The translations under genes were made by a program, and so were the position numbers. Below the pieces are notes generated by a model. It saw nothing but the letters and a program-made list of their open reading frames with translations. It had not been told where the DNA came from and searched no databases. Positions 10,901 to 19,300 of a stretch of 64,000 nt of DNA are shown here, one piece after another; the stretch's first letter is position 1, and each line of letters begins with the position of its first letter. Origin of the DNA: Bacteroidales bacterium (GTDB lineage: Bacteria > Bacteroidota > Bacteroidia > Bacteroidales > P3); assembly GCA_017647785.1 (NCBI GenBank), contig JAGCJW010000038.1, positions 62,001 to 126,000 on the forward strand, given 5' to 3'.

Positions 10901-11297
10901 CCTCGCCACTATAATCAAAAGGTGTTGTAAAAGTAATATTTACCCAACCATTATTAAAAACAACACTACCTACAAAAACTTGTGTCAAACTATCTGCAGG
11001 AACAAAATCACTACTATTAGCAAATTCACTTCTATTTACCTCTCCCAAATAAATTTGAGATGAAATAGTTACAGGATCATTTGCATTATACTTATAACTA
11101 ATAGAGCTAACCTCTCCTGCAACCAATTCTTCTGCAGAATAGATAGACTGAGAATAACTATAGTTATAAAATGAGTTAATCGGAATAGCATCTTCTCCGA
11201 TGCAATTATCTCCAATAGGGATAACCATTTGTGCATTCAATTGAAAATTAGCAATTATCAGCACTAATAAACTAAATAAGAATTTAAATTTTTTCAT
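4920..11297 (-). CDS. Giant T9SS type A sorting-domain adhesin-like protein, 2,125 aa
   Basis: A signal peptide (MKKFKFLFSLLVLIIANFQLNAQ) leads into an N-terminal beta domain. Six jelly-roll modules follow (starts CNFDSPEDASVW, FPWIESFESEF, LPYEQNFND, FPWIESFNV, LPFETNFSD, LPYTCNFEQ), separated by fibronectin III domains, with two more fibronectin-like domains before a C-terminal T9SS type A sorting domain (LYPNPAKEKVYLEV ... GGVYYLKVF ... IIKE). The sorting domain directs export and removal/attachment by the PorU sortase in known T9SS bacteria. The start is a clear ATG just before the signal peptide. Length, plan and sequence match the partial genes at both window edges. The role is probably adhesion or binding of a host or environmental polymer; the ligand cannot be read from the sequence. 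Confidence 0.9.
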   Translation of the reverse strand: MKKFKFLFSLLVLIIANFQLNAQMVIPIGDNCIGEDAIPINSFYNYSYSQSIYSAEELVAGEVSSISYKYNANDPVTISSQIYLGEVNRSEFANSSDFVPADSLTQVFVGSVVFNNGWVNITFTTPFDYSGEGNLVVAYMNNSGTWLDGGPRMFNVCSGVGNKTITCFRSDEEISINSPQTVNSAMRMVLNSRPSIKIEINPFAASCNPPADVELQQINFQNASFAWTAVEGAEQYAVTYKPLDAQVWEDTIYTSTNSVLLSQLETLTNYTMKIWTICEEEPSVAVTYSFTTLPPANQISTLPFTCNFDSPEDASVWTILNGNQTNKWYYGSAENSSLSSNDHTSGAMYISDNQGVSNHYDNASTSNVYFTRYIQFGEGAEFKLSFDWKGIAEGNSDYLRVFLLPTTLELSNNTFPTTGEITEKLSGSNSWRRESVILSGDYANSVYKLVFFWRNDYAVGEQPPAAVDNISIETINCGRVEDIFVNVEENNGSVSANISFFDNNISNDLSYLVEYRLVSSEDWLSVSSNEQNVSLTDLDYSSNYVLRIKVLCSENDNSEYSELVYFSTPCGVVTEFPWIESFESEFVLDELQVGDDYAPKCWVNINQYASYYKWEQTDSYSTDGENSVRFYGYPTSGTYSDWLITPLMEFNGNQILTFKLKKGAATDAPKIKVYYYDAIESDITSIADTSLFVLLDEVEFTQTTNVFKKMAVDLSDIANIARLALVVNEPTSEFYIDEVSVSDKPLCPDVYGLTLNIATTSSIRVNFDTSNSIDTGWTIAYGQADSTGVFNPELATDTIVVNPTDNLPITISNLSTGVYHVAVKSNCDGTYSEVESIEIPIAQTLPYEQNFNDSIMYGWEYINNATNKWHVGSAVDCGISEGKSLYITNTNGLSNSYDNGVDAISYATTNVLFGDFPAFNISFNWKSLGEINYDFAQVYLLPLSYELNTNSLPNDSYSITSRLQNQNEWQSESISLTSAYANEIYKLVFAWSNDGIGGNNPPIAVDNIFISALTCGPAENLTLSTIEGSSTSIAVAFTDANSSNVSYQIEYRAEDETEWTIEIVDSETHIIDSLVCETVYHVRVAVLCDNGTITEYVESTITTPCGIISSFPWIESFNVAPNYCWTQMYGEMSELITYSSDLNTSGSNGWRFSEYETVNGVYGERMYADLSYEYAKYWLVSPSFDLGNGDTIYELSADIFRRAINNDDLAPAPNGDKLAIFVSTDNGESWSTANALIFGSGENNTYDYDLSIFGLEASNVKFKLVDENNQPFIGTIKFAFYGEGSTSKILIDNLQISEWQPCQTPSMVNVGNITANSAELTFMEFGQATQWEYALVAGNTIDFATVTPVVMNNTGIYLNNLVDGITYTVAVRGICSENQYSEWSESITFSTPSQPTPLPFETNFSDDLDNQKWVMVANTANAWAIGNATVSTLSETVENDKAAYLSNNGGGAYAVTLNSGWNYSYAYLYREFDFEGGGSNYTLSFDYKVSGQVWGSSVTAGLYVLIKNEEDEIIATYTDPNETIATFGGVNQWTRADIELPELDGIKKIVFYTWGYAQSYTQMQQVPPAIDNIVVTGVICEPPTNLAVSNITANSADISWEGASENYKINCVVSGSQDTISYTTATTSYTLPLSSFEDYEVNVQSVCEEELFSLPSEILSFSTLQDADTLPYTCNFEQSGNNGWLLRNGNCVNQWMVGVPAGRTSSSLFISNDSVSANYSASSSSVVIAEKLFQFDNSQYTTISFDLTIGGQITSNIYYDYLKVFLLPATETFEPSTSMNINEDCVYATSDYAQDVILQQTGYNSICLLEGTQTITINIPTPINEQKKLVFLWRNDYMSGTQPGAIIDNISISTTGNINEECLTPENLVVSDITSTTANLTWTPQGEETQWQVKINEQSPIDVTTPTYVITNLTPSTTYNVSVRANCGVGVSEWANVTFTTNDTVIAPTVTTLSATAITQTSAVLNAEITEGTIEITTKGFYYKEVEQADWDSIMLENEAGNSVIISNLLPQTTYAFKAFITTENALIEGEELTFTTEESSLAEIKDVIEVNLYPNPAKEKVYLEVKGFEKGVKAVLSDLQGRILKEIEINTERMEIYLNSLTGGVYYLKVFDERSTQTIKIIKE

Positions 11298-11329
11298 TGT
11301 ATCTAATATTTAATTACTCTATAAAAACA

Positions 11330-11366
11330 AATAAACAAGTAACAAAAAAATTGTTACTTGTTTATT
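11330..11366 (-). terminator. Rho-independent terminator of the M23 peptidase gene
   Basis: A perfect 16-bp stem (11330-11345 with 11351-11366) has a 5-nt loop. On the minus strand a T-rich stretch follows. It is 18 nt past the stop codon at 11384. Confidence 0.8.
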
Positions 11367-11383
11367 CTATACTAAAAAAACGT

Positions 11384-12355
11384 TTATCTTACTCGTAATG
11401 TTTGACCTGCTCTAATTTTGGTACCTTTTATATTATTTAATTTTGCTATCTGCTTTACAGTGGTACCATTCCTTCTTGCTATTTGTCCTAGAGTATCACC
11501 CTTTCTAACTTTGTAGTATTTGCCACCTTTAGTTGTTTTAGTATTTCCTGTATTTTGAGCTAAACTACTTCTTTGTGAAGAAGGAGTCGTAGTTTTTCTA
11601 AAACAATCTTTTGTTAGCATCAAAGTGTCACTCAACAAAGTAAAAGTTTTAAAATCTATTACTTTTTCAGGATTTATAGCTGCTCCAAGATATCTTATCT
11701 CTAAATGTAAATGAGGTCCAGTTGAACGACCAGTGTTTCCTCCTAATCCCAATATTTCACCTGCTTTCACATCTTGATTCAACTCTACATCTATTCTTGA
11801 AAGATGCGCATAATATGTTTCCAATCCATTATCATGGCGTATCACTACAAGATTTCCATAAGCACCCGCACGTTTTGCTATTCTTACCTTACCATCAAAC
11901 ATTACTTTTATTGGATCACCTGTTCTCAATCCTAAATCAACTCCGTAATGCCAACGACGACGTCTAGGTCCAAAACGAGACGTTACTTTCTTTTCAATAG
12001 GACAAGCATAGTATTGCTTGTTTTCTTCATTTACCAATTCAATTGGAATAGGATCAGTTATTGTAGAATAATCAAATCTATTAGCATAATGAATAGAGCG
12101 AGTATCAAAAGAAGCATACAAGATATCATCTTCGCTTTCAGCTGCCGCATCATCCTCCATTATTCCGTTATTCACAAATTGAATAAAAGAACTATTAAAT
12201 TTATTTGTATCTTTAATAATTCCTATAGTATATTCTGAACTTTCTATAGCTACGTTTGTTCTATTTCTCATCATTCCCCTTTCGTGAATTTGAGACATAC
12301 CCATCAAAGGTAATACTAACAAACATACTACTTTAAACACTCTATTTTTCAACAT
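11384..12355 (-). CDS. M23 family metallopeptidase with C-terminal LysM domain
   Basis: This is a 323-residue exported cell-wall hydrolase. Residues 1-21 form a signal peptide. The M23 (LytM-type) domain lies near 115-230 and shows the zinc/catalytic pattern H136-x3-D140 (HYGVDLG) and H215-L-H217 (HLHLEI). Residues 276-323 are a LysM domain (KVRKGDTLGQIA ... AGQTLRV) that binds peptidoglycan. Members of the family cut peptide cross-links in peptidoglycan, or serve as regulators when degenerate; here the metal ligands are present, so activity is likely. The gene has its own promoter (12375-12406) and terminator, so it is transcribed apart from DUF4301-glmS upstream. Confidence 0.92.
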   Translation of the reverse strand: MLKNRVFKVVCLLVLPLMGMSQIHERGMMRNRTNVAIESSEYTIGIIKDTNKFNSSFIQFVNNGIMEDDAAAESEDDILYASFDTRSIHYANRFDYSTITDPIPIELVNEENKQYYACPIEKKVTSRFGPRRRRWHYGVDLGLRTGDPIKVMFDGKVRIAKRAGAYGNLVVIRHDNGLETYYAHLSRIDVELNQDVKAGEILGLGGNTGRSTGPHLHLEIRYLGAAINPEKVIDFKTFTLLSDTLMLTKDCFRKTTTPSSQRSSLAQNTGNTKTTKGGKYYKVRKGDTLGQIARRNGTTVKQIAKLNNIKGTKIRAGQTLRVR

Positions 12356-12374
12356 AAACTTCTATTTCAATTTG

Positions 12375-12406
12375 CAAAAGTACACATTAATTTTTTATCT
12401 CACAAA
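12375..12406 (-). promoter_or_regulatory. Bacteroidota-type promoter for the M23 peptidase gene
   Basis: On the minus strand TTTG (12406-12403), 20 nt, then TACTTTTG (12382-12375). The start codon at 12355 is 20 nt beyond the -7 box. Confidence 0.65.
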
Positions 12407-12416
12407 TAAAATACTA

Positions 12417-13961
12417 TTAAATTATTGAATAATTTGAACTTATATCTGGATTATGTCCTTTGTCCAAAAGGTTATTTAACACCTTTACAGGAGTAAACGT
12501 ATCCAAAGGAATTTCAACAAAAACACTAATCCAATTAGCCATTGAACCATTCCATAAACCTGGCAATTCTTGCACCTTTAAACTTTGAGATTGCTGAGTT
12601 TTTTCTGTAATAAAGCCTGTTTGATAATCAACAAATTTAGTTAAATCAAACTTCTCTCCTCTAAAATTTTTCACAGAGCAAACCAAATCAACAGGATTAA
12701 AATGCGTTGATTGATTAAAAATATTTTTTTGAGAATCGTTTTTCATATCAACCTGTGCCGATTCCACTATTTGAAGAGAAACCTCATCATTATCACCCCT
12801 CACCCAAAAAGGTCCTCCTCCTGGTTGATTCTCATTTTTAACCATTCCACAAACTCTTATAGGCCTATCAAGTAAAGCAAGCAAATAATCTCTATAAGCT
12901 AATTTGTTTTCAAAATCCTCTACTTTTCTTACATCAAGAGCAAGTATCTCAACACAAAACTTACTGATTTCCGCAATGTTAATATCATTATAATTTTGCG
13001 TATTCAAAATATTCAAAAATGAATCAATCTTTCCTTTTAGCCAAACCAAGATTCCCGCTAATAACTTCTTGTATTTATACGTTGATTCTTTGAATTTATC
13101 ATGAATTACATTATCTATATTCTTTATAAATACTATATCTGCATCTATTTCATTAAGATTTTCTATTAATGCTCCGTGTCCTGCTGGTCTAAAAATAAGA
13201 TTATCATTTTCATCTCTTGCAAGAGTATTATCCTTATTTACTGCCACAGTATCAGTTGAAGACTTTTGATAAGAAAAGCCTATATCATATTTACAATTAT
13301 ATGTATTTTCATATTCATTTCTTACCTCATCTAATAATTTAGAGAATTTATCTCTATGATTTTCAGATATAGTAAAATGTAATCGAACTTGCCTATCTTT
13401 ATTTACGCAATATTCAGCAGCCTCAACCAAATGTTCCTCAAACGCAGTACGCACTTGATTTTCGTATTTATGGAATAATATTACCGCCTTAGGACTTTGT
13501 CCATATCCAAGTCCACAATCTTCAAGTATAAGATTTATTACATCTAAATAATTCTTATCTTCCAATAATTTATCCACTCCAAGAGATTGCAAATGTCCAT
13601 AAAAAGCAAATTGCTTTATGTTTTCCAAGACTTGTTTTACACTTGGATAATCATCTAATTTGCCACTTTCTGCGTTATATGTAGATTTGAAATCGTACAA
13701 ATCCTTAAACATTCGAGTAGCTGCCCCAGAGGCTGGAACAAATTTTAGAATAGAAGAGTTTTCTGCATATTTTTCAAAAGATTCTATATAAGTAGATATT
13801 TTATCTTCGTCAATTCTCAACATCCCATCGCCGATTACAGCAGGTTTTTCAAGGTTAACAAATGGAAATCCTTTGATAAAATTCTCTACTTGCTTTTCAA
13901 TCTGTGAAACACTCAAACAATGCTCACTTATTTGTTGTAAATCTTTTTGAGAAAACTCCAT
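12417..13961 (-). CDS. DUF4301 family protein
   Basis: This 514-residue cytoplasmic protein has no signal peptide or membrane segment. The sequence matches the DUF4301 family of Bacteroidota, with a glycine/serine motif PASGAATRMFKDL near residue 77, RPAGHGALIENLN, VRVCGMVKNENQPGGGPFW-like central motif and a C-terminal FVEIPLDTF segment. The pattern PASGAATRM and GHGALIENL recalls sugar nucleotidyltransferase folds, but no catalytic assignment can be made from sequence alone. It starts 3 nt after the glmS stop codon, so the two are almost certainly one transcript, which hints at a role near amino-sugar metabolism (inference). Confidence 0.8.
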   Translation of the reverse strand: MEFSQKDLQQISEHCLSVSQIEKQVENFIKGFPFVNLEKPAVIGDGMLRIDEDKISTYIESFEKYAENSSILKFVPASGAATRMFKDLYDFKSTYNAESGKLDDYPSVKQVLENIKQFAFYGHLQSLGVDKLLEDKNYLDVINLILEDCGLGYGQSPKAVILFHKYENQVRTAFEEHLVEAAEYCVNKDRQVRLHFTISENHRDKFSKLLDEVRNEYENTYNCKYDIGFSYQKSSTDTVAVNKDNTLARDENDNLIFRPAGHGALIENLNEIDADIVFIKNIDNVIHDKFKESTYKYKKLLAGILVWLKGKIDSFLNILNTQNYNDINIAEISKFCVEILALDVRKVEDFENKLAYRDYLLALLDRPIRVCGMVKNENQPGGGPFWVRGDNDEVSLQIVESAQVDMKNDSQKNIFNQSTHFNPVDLVCSVKNFRGEKFDLTKFVDYQTGFITEKTQQSQSLKVQELPGLWNGSMANWISVFVEIPLDTFTPVKVLNNLLDKGHNPDISSNYSII

Positions 13962-13964
13962 AAT

Positions 13965-15809
13965 TTATTCAACAGTTACTGATTTTGCTAAATTTCTTGG
14001 TTGATCCACATTTCTGCCTTTTGCAACTGCAATATAATATGCCAACAATTGCAATGGTATAATAGTCAATAAAGGAGATAAGCTTTCTTCTACCGCAGGT
14101 ATTTCTATACAATAATCTGACAGTTCTTTTATTGCAACATCTCCCTTAGTAACAATAGAAATTACTCTACCTTTTCTAGCTTTTACTTCTTGTACATTGC
14201 TAAGGATTTTATCGTAATGAGCAAATTTAGGAGCAATAACAACAACAGGCATTTCTTCATCTATCAATGCAATTGGTCCATGCTTCATTTCTGCGGCAGG
14301 ATAACCCTCTGCATGTATGTAAGAAATTTCTTTAAGTTTTAACGCACCTTCTAATGCTACAGGATAATTGTATCCTCTTCCTAAATAAATGAAATTTTTA
14401 GCATATGTAAATATCTTAGAAATATCATCTATTTTATCAACATCTTGTAACATTTCTTCCACCTTTGAACCTATTTGCAACAATTCTTCAACAAGGTGTT
14501 TGTATTCTTTCTCTTCTATTGTTTTTAACTCTTTTGCAATAGTTAAAGCTATCATTGTAATAACCATAACCTGTGTTGTAAACGCTTTTGTTGAAGCAAC
14601 ACCGATTTCTGGTCCCGCATGAGTATATGTACCTGAGTCTGTAGCTCTAGATATACTTGAACCTACAACATTACATATTCCATACACAAAAGCTCCTTTT
14701 GATTTCGCTAATTCTATTGCAGCTAATGTATCTGCTGTTTCACCCGATTGCGAAATTGCTATTAAAACATCATCAGGGAAAACAACAGGATTTCTATATC
14801 TAAACTCAGAAGCAACTTCTATTTCAACAGGAATCTTACAGTAATTTTCAAATAAATATTTTCCTATCAAACCTGCATGCCATGAAGTACCGCAAGCCGA
14901 AATCAATATTCTGCGTGCTTTTCTAAATCTTTCAATATTGTCTATTATACCACTAAGTTTAATATCCAATAATTCTTCTTGCAATCTTCCATTAGTGCAC
15001 AACTTCAATGCTTTTGGTTGTTCCATAATTTCTTTGAGCATAAAGAATGGATAACCACCTTTTTCAATTTCACTCAAATCCATATTTATTTGAGTAATAT
15101 TTGGAGTTACCTCAACCTTTGAAAGATTTACTATTTGTAATTCTTTGCCTTTTTCAATTTTTGCTACTTCTTCATCTCCTACATAAATAACTTGCTTTGT
15201 ATATTCGATGATTGGAGAGGCATCAGAGCCTAAGAAATATTCTCCTTCCCCTATTCCAATTACCAAAGGGCTTCCTTTTCTTGCTGTAATTAAAACATCG
15301 GTGTTATTTTTCTCAATTACACCAATCGCATACGCACCTACAACTTGTGATAAGGCTTGTTGCACTGCTTCAAACAAATCAAGATTATTTTCTTTCTTAA
15401 CATACTCTATCAGTTGCACCAATACCTCTGTATCAGTTTCACTCTTGAAAGTATATCCTTTTGTTGTTAAAAATTCTTTTAAAGATTGGTAATTTTCAAT
15501 GATACCATTGTGTATCAAAGCCAAAGTTTCGCTTTGAGAATAGTGTGGATGGGCATTTTTATCTGAGGGTTCGCCATGAGTAGCCCAACGAGTGTGCGCA
15601 ATACCAACAGTGCCTGACACATCTTTTCCTTCGCAATATTTTTCTAAGTTTTCAACTTTGCCCTTTGTTTTAAAGACATTCAATTCTCCTGCATTATTTA
15701 AAATCGCCACCCCTGCACTATCATATCCTCTATACTCTAAACGATGCAATCCTTTTATCAATATAGGATACGCTTCTTGCGTTCCGATGTATCCAACTAT
15801 TCCACACAT
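13965..15809 (-). CDS. glmS: Glutamine--fructose-6-phosphate aminotransferase (isomerizing)
   Basis: GlmS makes glucosamine-6-phosphate from fructose-6-phosphate and glutamine, the entry step to UDP-GlcNAc, peptidoglycan and lipid A. At 614 residues it has the usual length. Cys2 after the initiator Met is the glutaminase nucleophile (MCGIVGYIG), followed by [13 protein letters not shown]. The SIS isomerase domains show [22 protein letters not shown] and a [23 protein letters not shown] stretch; the C-terminus ends in KSVTVE as in the family. Its promoter (15847-15877) overlaps one that fires the opposite way into the NifX-like gene. DUF4301 follows in the same operon. No glmS ribozyme is evident in the short leader. 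Confidence 0.97.
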   Translation of the reverse strand: [614 protein letters not shown]

Positions 15810-15843
15810 ATTATTTATTTTTTATTTATCCATTTATATTAAC

Positions 15844-15873
15844 TTGCAAATATATGCAAATTTAATATCTTTG
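15844..15873 (+). promoter_or_regulatory. Promoter of the NifX-like gene
   Basis: TTG (15844-15846), 19 nt, TATCTTTG (15866-15873). The start codon at 15904 follows after 30 nt. Confidence 0.65.
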
Positions 15874-15877
15874 CAAA
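15847..15877 (-). promoter_or_regulatory. glmS promoter, overlapping the opposite promoter
   Basis: On the minus strand TTTG (15877-15874), 19 nt, TATATTTG (15854-15847). The glmS start codon is 37 nt beyond. The same bases hold the plus-strand promoter at 15844-15873. Confidence 0.65.
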
Positions 15878-15903
15878 CAAATCAAAACATAAATTATATA
15901 AAT

Positions 15904-16251
15904 ATGAAAATAGCTGTACCAACAAGAGAAAATTTTGTAGATGACCATTTTGGCCACTGTGCTTATTACACTATCTTCGAGATAGAAAACAACGAAATTA
16001 TAAATCGTTCTACTCTTCCTGCACCACAGGGTTGTGGATGTAAATCTGGCGTTGCTGCAATCTTGCAAGCAGAAGGTGTTTGCTTGATGTTAGCAGGCAA
16101 CATGGGAGAAGGAGCGAAGAATGTTTTGGAATATCACGAAATAAAAGTAATTAGAGGTTGTTCGGGCTTAGTTGAAGATGTTGTAAAAGCTTATTTAAAC
16201 GGACAAATCGCCGATTCAGGACTTTCGTGTTCTCATCACGAGTGTCATTAA
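15904..16251 (+). CDS. NifB/NifX family iron-molybdenum cluster-binding protein
   Basis: The product is a 115-residue single-domain protein of the dinitrogenase cofactor (NifX/NafY-like) family, cytoplasmic. The ATG at 15904 follows the promoter at 15844-15873; an upstream open frame exists but lies across that promoter and the glmS 5' end, so it is rejected. Typical parts are MKIAVPT at the N-terminus, DDHFGHCAYYTIFEI, a GCGC segment and the C-terminal half VRGCSGLVEDVVKAYLNG-type helix region. The C-terminus is rich in Cys and His (SCSHHECH), suggesting metal binding. There are no nitrogenase genes in the window, so nitrogen fixation should not be inferred; such orphan proteins are common in anaerobes. 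Confidence 0.85.
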   Translation: MKIAVPTRENFVDDHFGHCAYYTIFEIENNEIINRSTLPAPQGCGCKSGVAAILQAEGVCLMLAGNMGEGAKNVLEYHEIKVIRGCSGLVEDVVKAYLNGQIADSGLSCSHHECH

Positions 16252-16262
16252 CTAAGAGTTAT

Positions 16263-16308
16263 AAAAATAAAGCAAAGAAATATTTGATTTTTTCTTTGCT
16301 TTATTTTT
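16263..16308. terminator. Bidirectional terminator between convergent genes
   Basis: A perfect 18-bp stem (16263-16280 with 16291-16308) and 10-nt loop lie between the NifX-like stop and the stop of the minus-strand repeat protein. A/T runs on both sides fit termination in both directions. Confidence 0.75.
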
Positions 16309-16340
16309 TTCTTTCTTCGTATTATTTTTCTATTTCTTTG
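16273..16340. repeat. 21-bp-phased CTTTG/CAAAG array B
   Basis: CAAAG at 16273, CTTTG at 16294, the variant CTTCG at 16315 and CTTTG at 16336 are each exactly 21 bp apart. The first two sit in the arms of the terminator stem. Confidence 0.6.
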
Positions 16341-16342
16341 TT

Positions 16343-19300
16343 TTAATAAATCACGTTAATATTTCCCATTATTCTTTCTTTTTTATCAGGCGTGTAAATG
16401 CTATGATAGATTAAAATGTACGAATATGCTCCCATCGGAACGTAGTTTCCTTTATATTTTCCGTCCCAAGACTGAGAGAAATCTTTGGCAGAGAAAACCA
16501 ATGTACCATTTCTGTTAAACACATGCAATTCATCTAAAATCACTGTTTCGTTTTCAGGGAACGCTCTCCACAAATAATTTGTCTTATCCTGAGGAGTAAA
16601 CGAATTAGGCACGAAAACAAGCATGTCGCCATATAAGTCAAGATTCAATACCACAACACTATCGCAGCCATATTGAGAAATAAGATTTTGAACGTATGTT
16701 CCTCTTTCGCTTTCATAAAAATTAAATCTATCAAATGTTTCTCCTGCTCTGATAAGTTCGTTAATCGTATCTGCATAATTAGGAGCTACGTAAAGATTTA
16801 GGTTAATTATACTATCGCAACCATCAAATGTTGTTAGATTTAGCGTATATGTTCCTGTTCTGTTTTCATTAAATCCATTTTCCGAGTAAGTTTCTCCCTC
16901 GCAAACAACAGCTGATATTGTATTGTTATAATATATTTCTTCAAGCACAAGAGTTATTGTACTATCACATCCTTTTGAACTTGTGTATTGCACTGTGTAT
17001 GTTCCGCCTTGTGTTTGTGTGAAATTTTCATCTTGATAAGTATCCCCTACACATAATCTTCTGTAAATAGTATCATGATAATTAGGATTGACTCTTAGAT
17101 GCAATTCCACAATGCTATCACAACCATAAATAGTTGTTAGTTCTTTTATATAAATTCCCTCACTTCTAAAATTCTCATCATGGAAGAAAAACTCTTCTCC
17201 TTCACATATTTCTTCCTCTCTTACTATGTGATAACTATCTCTTGTTGTAAGATTAAGAACTACCACACTATCACAGCCCATTACAGAAGAAAGAACTTGC
17301 GTGTAAACACCTGCTTGCGTTTCATTAAATCCGTGAAGATTATATACCTCACCCTCGCAAATATTTCCATAAATCGTATCACAATATGTTGGATTGACTG
17401 TAAGCATTACGGTTTTTGCACTATCACAACCTTTATATGTTGGAATAACATCGCGATATGTTCCGCTTTCCCATGCAACAATATTATCATATCCCTCTAA
17501 TCTAAATGTATCTCCTTGACATATATTTGCCTCCACAAGTTTATCCCAAGTTTGATTAACAGTCAGGTTTAGAACATAAAGAGAATCGCAACCATGACAA
17601 GAAGAATAACTATCCATTATAAAAGTTCCCGGATAGGTTAGCCAAAATCCGTGTTCAATGTAAACTTCCCCTTCACAAATCTCTTCATTTAATGGGAATA
17701 TATAGGTTGGGTAAACAGTAAGATTAAGAGTTACTATACTATCACAACCCCATATTGATTCAAGATATTGAGTGTAAATACCCGTTGAGTCAGCGTTGAA
17801 ACCATTTTGTGTATATGGAATATTATCACAAGTCTCTGCATAGATTGTATCATTATAATTAGGGTGTACTGTTAAGTTTAAAACCATTATACTATCACAA
17901 CCCCAATAGGATTGCAAACTATCTACATATATTCCTGTGGCATTTTCATTAAAATTATTCAAATTGTAAACTTGCCCCTCACATATATCTGCATAAATTG
18001 TATCTATAAAATCTATTGTTCTAAGATTCAAATGCACAACACTATCACAACCTTTATATGATTGTAGATATTGAGTGTAAGAACCTGCTTCCGATACATT
18101 AAATCCATTAAGTGTGTAGGTTGAACCTTTACATATTGAATCTACTATTATGGTATCATAAACTGGATTAACGATTAAATTTACCGAAAACAAACTATCG
18201 CAACCCTTTATGCTTTGTAGTCTTTGTGTGTGTATCCCTTGTGTGTTTACATTAAAGTTATATTCTGTGAAACTTTGTCCTTGACAAATTTCTGCCGTGA
18301 TTGTATCGTTGTAAATAGGGTTTACCGTTAAGTTTATACTAAATAAGCTATCGCAACCATAAACACTCAAACTGCTATGAGTGTAAATGCCTGCTTGGGT
18401 TTCGTTAAATCCATATTGAGTGAAAGCCTCACCTTGACAAATCTCCACATTAACTGTGTCGTTATATGTTGGACGAACAACCAAGTTAAGAACTACCGTA
18501 CTATCTGCTCCGTATATTGTATTTAAATATTGATAATATGTTCCTGCTGTACTTTCTGTAAATCCATTTTCTGAATAGGTTTCTCCATTACATATTTCTG
18601 CGTTAAGAAGTGTTTGAACATTTGGATGAACTACTAAGTTTAAAATAAATGTACTATCGCAACCTTTTACTGTTTGTATAGTATCGTAATAAGTTCCTGA
18701 AACATTTAATTGGTGCCCATTGAAATCATAGGTTTGTCCTTCGAGTATCTCTGCATTTAACACTGTATCGTAAACTGGATTGACTATTAAGTTTAATGTA
18801 AACAAACTATCGCAACCATGAAAGCTAAGACTTTGATGTGTAAAAACACCGCTTTGACTCTCAGAAAAACCGTTTTCGTTATAGATTTCGCCCTCACAAA
18901 TTTCAACCGTAATAGTATCGTTATATATTGGATTAATTACAAGATTTAAAACAACTGTACTATCTGCTCCATGTGTAGTTTGAAGGTTTTGTTGATAGGT
19001 TCCTGTTTCGCTTGCTGTGAAATTATTTTCCGAATAAGTTTCTCCCTCGCAAATTGATGCGTGTATTATAGTTTGAACGTTAGGGTGGACAAGTAAATCT
19101 AAAATAAACACACTATCGCAACCTTTATTTGTTGAAAGGGTGTCGTAATATATTCCTGTTTGATTGAGAATATGCCCATTCAAATCATAGGTTTGTCCTT
19201 CAAGTATTTCTGCTGATAAATTAGTTGTGTAAGTTGGATTGACAATTAGGTTTAATGTAAACAAGCTATCGCAACCATAGATACTCATACCACTATGCGT

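Noticed and set aside
15810..15843. glmS ribozyme in the glmS leader
   Set aside because: The leader is too short (about 35 nt) and AT-only to hold a ribozyme fold.
15592..15903. A 5' extension of the NifX-like frame by about 100 codons
   Set aside because: It runs antisense through the glmS start and across two matched promoters; family members begin with MKIAVPT at 15904.
15904..16251. Evidence of nitrogen fixation
   Set aside because: A NifX-like protein alone is widespread in non-fixing anaerobes, and no nif structural gene is in the window.
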